A DNA stretch of 5,747 nt. It comes from Actinomycetes bacterium. GTDB lineage: Bacteria; Actinomycetota; Acidimicrobiia; Acidimicrobiales; UBA8190. Every line of letters begins with the position of its first letter. Position 1 is the first letter of the stretch. Below the pieces are notes generated by a model. That model had not been told where the DNA came from. It did not search any database and saw only the letters and a list, made by a program, of their open reading frames with translations. The DNA is taken from the NCBI GenBank assembly GCA_021798135.1, contig JAJZYI010000219.1, positions 1 to 5,747 on the forward strand. Reading direction: 5' to 3'. Shown here piece by piece: positions 4,112 through 5,747 of this stretch. Both the position numbers and the translations under genes were made by a program.

Positions 4112-5747
4112 ATGCCGTACCGTCACGCACCCGCCCCGACCCCGCCGCGGCCGGCACGCCGTCGCCGTCCTGCCGGCTGGCTGCGCCGAGGTGCGGTGTG
4201 GCTCCTGCCGGTCGCCGCGGCCGTGCTGCTGGTGCCCGAACCGGCCTTCGCCGGCACGTCCGCCGCCTCGTCCGCGGCGCCGGCGTCGTCCCCGCCGGCC
4301 GGGTCGTCGCCTGCGGCTGGCTCGCCTGTGGCTGGCTCGCCTGTGGCTGGCTCGCCCGGAGCGGGCACTGCCGCAGCAGCCACGGGTGCCCCGCTGCAGG
4401 CCCGTGTCTCCGGCGCACCGAGGGCGCTCGTGCCGACCTACCTCGAGGCTGCGTCGGACGGGGGGATCTTCGCCTTCGGCGGGGCGCCCTACTTCGGGTC
4501 GATGGGTGGCCGGCCGTTGAGCCGGCCGGTGGTGGGGATCGCGTCGACGCCGGACGGTCGGGGCTACTGGGAGGTGGCGTCGGACGGGGGGATCTTCGCC
4601 TTCGGCGACGCCGGGTTCTTCGGGTCGATGGGTGGCCGGCGGTTGAGCCGGCCGGTGGTGGGGATCGCGTCGACGCCGGACGGTCGGGGCTACTGGGAGG
4701 TGGCGTCGGACGGGGGGATCTTCGCCTTCGGCGACGCCGGGTTCTTCGGGTCGATGGGTGGCCGGCCGTTGAGCCGGCCGGTGGTCCGACTCGCCGCGCT
4801 GCCGAACGGTCGGGGCTACTGGGAGGTGGCGTCGGACGGGGGGATCTTCGCCTTCGGCGACGCCGGGTTCTTCGGGTCGATGGGTGGCCGGCGGTTGAGC
4901 CGGCCGGTGGTGGGGATCGCGTCGACGCCGGATGGTCGGGGCTACTGGGAGGTGGCGTCGGACGGGGGGATCTTCGCTTTCGGCGACGCCCGGTTCTACG
5001 GGTCGATGGGCGGAGCGCCGCTCACGGCACCGGTGGTGGCCCTCGTGGCCACCCCGGACGGCCACGGCTACTGGGAGGTCGCCGCCGACGGCGGCGTGTT
5101 CAGCTTCGGGGACGCCGGCTACTTCGGGTCCATGGGCGGTGCGCCGCTGAGCGGCCCGGTGGTCGGGGCGGCGCTGTCGCTCGGCTCCGGGCAGGTGACG
5201 CTGACCGCGCACTCCGGCTACGCACCCGGTTCCTACGGCTACGACGTGTCGATGTTCCAGGACAACGCCTCGTGCACCGCGCCCATGCCGGGGCCGCACA
5301 CGATCGGCATCGTCGAGGTGGCCGGCAGCGCAGGTGGCCACCCCAACGCGTGCCTGGGGCACGAGGCGGCCTGGGCCGGTGCGGGTCTGAACCTGTACCT
5401 GTTCCTGAACCAGGGGACGAGCGCCGTCCCCGGCGCCGGCTGCGGCGGGGACCAGCACTGCAACTGGGGGGCCGCCGCCTTCCGCTACGCGGCGGACTAC
5501 GCGCTCTCGCAGGGGGTCGACATCCGGGTGACGTGGTGGCTCGACGTGGAGGGTGCCGGCACCTACTGGAGCGCCGACACCGCGGCGAACGACCAGGTGA
5601 TCGCGGGTGCCCTCGACGCGGCCCATGCCATGGGGCTGACCGCGGGCATCTACACGAGCCCGCTCAGCTGGTCCGGGATCGCCGGCCGGTACCAGCCGGA
5701 CGTTCCGGTGTGGGTGGCCTGGTACACGGGGAACCCGCAGGCGAACT
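4112..5747 (+). CDS. Secreted beta-propeller/GH25-like cell-wall hydrolase, 3' end missing
   Basis: The frame is open from ATG 4112 to the window end (545 codons, no stop seen). AGAGGA at 4094-4099, 12 bases upstream, is an acceptable if distant ribosome binding site. Residues 1-47 are a long Sec-type signal peptide: an Arg-rich n-region, hydrophobic VWLLPVAAAVLLV and a likely AFA|GTS cleavage site. An Ala/Pro/Ser/Gly linker follows (48-107) with four 5-residue SPxAG repeats. Residues 114-355 hold six 42-residue units of the form SDGGIFAFGDAGFFGSMGG...LSRPVV...TPDGRGYWEVA. From about 377 a GH25-like (lysozyme/muramidase) domain begins: GYDVSMFQ with Asp378, WWLDVEG with Asp478 and Glu480 (the DxE pair of the family), GIYTSPLSW and VPVWVAWY. 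Four Cys (388, 414, 444, 450) suggest disulfides. The probable role is cleavage or binding of peptidoglycan outside the cell. Related TIM-barrel families such as DUF1906 (Rv2525c-like) are the main alternative for the last domain. The repeats' ligand is unknown. Confidence 0.85.
   Translation, partial: MPYRHAPAPTPPRPARRRRPAGWLRRGAVWLLPVAAAVLLVPEPAFAGTSAASSAAPASSPPAGSSPAAGSPVAGSPVAGSPGAGTAAAATGAPLQARVSGAPRALVPTYLEAASDGGIFAFGGAPYFGSMGGRPLSRPVVGIASTPDGRGYWEVASDGGIFAFGDAGFFGSMGGRRLSRPVVGIASTPDGRGYWEVASDGGIFAFGDAGFFGSMGGRPLSRPVVRLAALPNGRGYWEVASDGGIFAFGDAGFFGSMGGRRLSRPVVGIASTPDGRGYWEVASDGGIFAFGDARFYGSMGGAPLTAPVVALVATPDGHGYWEVAADGGVFSFGDAGYFGSMGGAPLSGPVVGAALSLGSGQVTLTAHSGYAPGSYGYDVSMFQDNASCTAPMPGPHTIGIVEVAGSAGGHPNACLGHEAAWAGAGLNLYLFLNQGTSAVPGAGCGGDQHCNWGAAAFRYAADYALSQGVDIRVTWWLDVEGAGTYWSADTAANDQVIAGALDAAHAMGLTAGIYTSPLSWSGIAGRYQPDVPVWVAWYTGNPQAN
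4307..4366 (+). repeat. 15-bp tandem repeat encoding SPxAG linker units
   Basis: Four consecutive 15-base units encode SPAAG, SPVAG, SPVAG and SPGAG just after the signal peptide. The two middle units are identical (TCGCCTGTGGCTGGC) and the last is degenerate. They extend a flexible linker between the signal peptide and the propeller, and the length of such linkers commonly varies between strains. Confidence 0.8.
4451..5178 (+). repeat. 126-bp tandem repeat (six units) encoding a putative six-bladed propeller
   Basis: Units start at 4451, 4577, 4703, 4829, 4955 and 5081, exactly 126 bases (42 codons) apart; the last is partial. Units 2 and 4 differ at a single base (GAC against GAT at the TPD codon). 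Unit 3 matches them except for a GGCCGG-CCG core change and a replaced block encoding RLAALPN. Unit 1 has GGAPY in place of GDAGF. Units 5 and 6 are clearly diverged. The first four units each contain a perfect 7-bp inverted repeat, GGCCGGC-N6-GCCGGCC (4508-4527, 4634-4653, 4760-4779, 4886-4905). Confidence 0.93.

Noticed and set aside
3698..5626. Long minus-strand open frame antisense to the propeller gene (642 codons) with Pro/Arg/His repeats.
   Set aside because: Its repeats are the mirror image of the 126-bp repeats. The plus frame has a signal peptide and recognisable domains, while this frame has none; it stays open because of GC bias.

Overview
This is a very GC-rich window with strongly GC-biased third codon positions, GG(A)GG-type ribosome binding sites and protein families typical of high-GC Gram-positive bacteria. 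A member of the Actinomycetota is the best guess. The 42-residue SDGGIFAFGDA-type repeats are, from memory, common in Acidimicrobiia, but class-level placement is inference. No RNA genes, CRISPR array, transposase or other mobile-element gene is visible.

Layout. (1) 1-165, + strand: the last 54 codons of a secreted-repeat/Lipoprotein_15-type protein, truncated by the window edge. (2) 166-624: no confident gene; two GC-rich hairpins follow the first stop codon, and a stretch with coding-like third-position bias has no recognisable product. (3) 625-1314, + strand: a small membrane-anchored or secreted protein of unknown function with a duplicated Cys/Trp/Met motif and two DxDHDGDC motifs. (4) 1285-1472: a 44-bp tandem repeat that starts inside the 3' end of that gene and fills most of the convergent spacer. 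(5) 1514-3562, - strand: a full-length acetyl-CoA-synthetase-like acyl-CoA ligase. Its acyl pocket is altered (Gly at the usual Trp), so the substrate is probably not acetate. (6) 3563-4111: a divergent, apparently non-coding spacer with palindromes and hairpins. (7) 4112 to the window end, + strand: a secreted protein with a signal peptide, an Ala/Pro/Ser/Gly linker, six 42-residue repeats that look like a closed six-bladed beta-propeller, and a GH25 (lysozyme)-like domain cut off by the window edge.

Three of the four genes are predicted to act outside the cytoplasm (a surface repeat protein, a Cys-rich anchored protein and a likely wall hydrolase). The acyl-CoA ligase is a separate, oppositely oriented metabolic gene, and nothing ties it to its neighbours in an operon. 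The most distinctive features are the propeller-GH25 fusion with near-identical DNA repeats, the ABAB 44-bp repeat carrying a stop codon in every copy, the undescribed Cys/Trp protein and the remodelled pocket of the ligase.
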